Source of the DNA: Pelotalea chapellei
GTDB lineage: Bacteria; Desulfobacterota; Desulfuromonadia; Geobacterales; Pseudopelobacteraceae
NCBI RefSeq assembly: GCF_018531195.1
Contig: NZ_JAHDYS010000001.1
Span: 124,001 to 188,000, forward strand
Direction: 5' to 3'
Length of the DNA: 64,000 bases
Shown: positions 63,686 through 64,000 of the stretch, one piece after another
Numbering within the stretch: the stretch's first letter is position 1
Layout of the letters: every line of letters begins with the position of its first letter
Program-made: the position numbers and the translations under genes
Notes under the pieces: model-generated
Seen by the model: only the letters and a program-made list of their open reading frames with translations
What the model was told of the DNA's origin: nothing
The model's database searches: none

Positions 63686-64000
63686 ATGAAAACACCTGGA
63701 TTGGTTGCGGGTATAATCGATAATCTGCGACGTGTATTCCAAGTCGTGAATGAGCAGTCAAAAAAAGCCGAGCATGAAACGGGATTAACGGGACCTCAAC
63801 TGTGGGCAATAAAGGTGGTGGCGGAATTTTCGCCGATAAAGGTTTCCGACGTTGCTCGAAAAATGTATCTGCATCCAGCTACTGTTGTGGGAATCCTCGA
63901 CCGCCTCGAGAAGAGGGGGCTTGTTGAACGTACCAGGTCAACCAAAGACAGGCGAGTGGTTGATATTGCATTGACCGATCAGGGAAGGGAGATGGTGGCT
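63686..64000 (+). CDS. MarR-family transcriptional regulator (partial, cut by window end)
   Basis: The first 105 codons of a MarR protein; the reading frame is open at the window edge. It has LTGPQLWAIKVVAEFSPIKV, MYLHPATVVGILDRLEKRG and DRRVVDIALTDQGREMV, closely similar to the complete paralogue at 51439-51897. AAGGA before ATG 63686. It may regulate a neighbouring gene outside the window. Confidence 0.85.
   Translation, partial: MKTPGLVAGIIDNLRRVFQVVNEQSKKAEHETGLTGPQLWAIKVVAEFSPIKVSDVARKMYLHPATVVGILDRLEKRGLVERTRSTKDRRVVDIALTDQGREMVA

Noticed and set aside
1-64000. CRISPR arrays, rRNA genes, prophage and PEP-CTERM substrates
   Set aside because: Looked for by eye on both strands; no spaced identical repeats, 16S/23S signatures, phage structural genes or VPEP C-terminal tails were seen.

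Overview
The window looks like chromosomal DNA of a Geobacter-type bacterium (order Geobacterales, formerly Deltaproteobacteria). This is inferred from gene content and is not a species call. The clues are a squalene-hopene cyclase beside the start of a hopanoid-type epimerase, a tungsten aldehyde:ferredoxin oxidoreductase, a LexA operator that fits the motif reported for Geobacter, a GEMM-I riboswitch ahead of a CxxCH cytochrome, XrtA/PrsK/PrsR exosortase genes, and an ActP/DUF485 acetate permease. Apart from the accessory segment below, gene density is high, with many ATGA overlaps.

Left part (1-12 kb): housekeeping genes. hpnA-like start and shc (minus strand); yhbY, gph, AOR, yraN, then a split NAD synthase (amidase plus nadE) and a SUI1 protein; tRNA-Leu; tig-clpP-clpX; an HU gene; tRNA-Asp and tRNA-Val with a terminator. 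12-22 kb (mostly minus strand): a 56-residue small protein, the PrsR/PrsK two-component pair, a nucleotide-sugar dehydrogenase, exosortase A fused to EpsI, a divergent Crp-family regulator, a DUF218 protein and an ABC-2 exporter. 22-31 kb: zinc-ribbon proteins, rsgA, a GreA/B C-domain protein, a spermidine-synthase-like protein, tex, an M16 peptidase and dinB.

31-39 kb is a signalling and electron-transfer section. A GEMM-I riboswitch, by hand alignment of the cGAMP-selective (A20) type, overlaps a terminator and precedes a secreted protein with two haem motifs and repeated Ig-like domains. Then come lexA with its operator, a PstS-like periplasmic protein overlapping a PAS-GAF-GGDEF protein, a second diguanylate cyclase and an FN3 lipoprotein.

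39.4-45.4 kb is AT-rich accessory DNA. Two 50-bp structured direct repeats (39777 and 42957) bracket a cassette of an AlpA-like HTH gene, a ParB-like gene and two unrecognised genes, all coupled by ATGA overlaps. This is the best candidate for an undescribed system. Beside it is an XRE repressor divergent from a run of small unknown genes and a possible nucleotidyltransferase.

45.4-64 kb holds stress, ion and metal functions: nhaA, a DUF389 protein, otsB and a membrane-anchored otsA, marR, a decaying metal-resistance locus (ZIP remnant, copA, a Met-rich periplasmic protein, an outer-membrane protein fragment), an AI-2E-type permease, a universal stress protein, a ClC transporter, pal, actP-DUF485, iclR and the start of a second marR. 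No CRISPR array, rRNA, intact insertion sequence or replication origin was seen.
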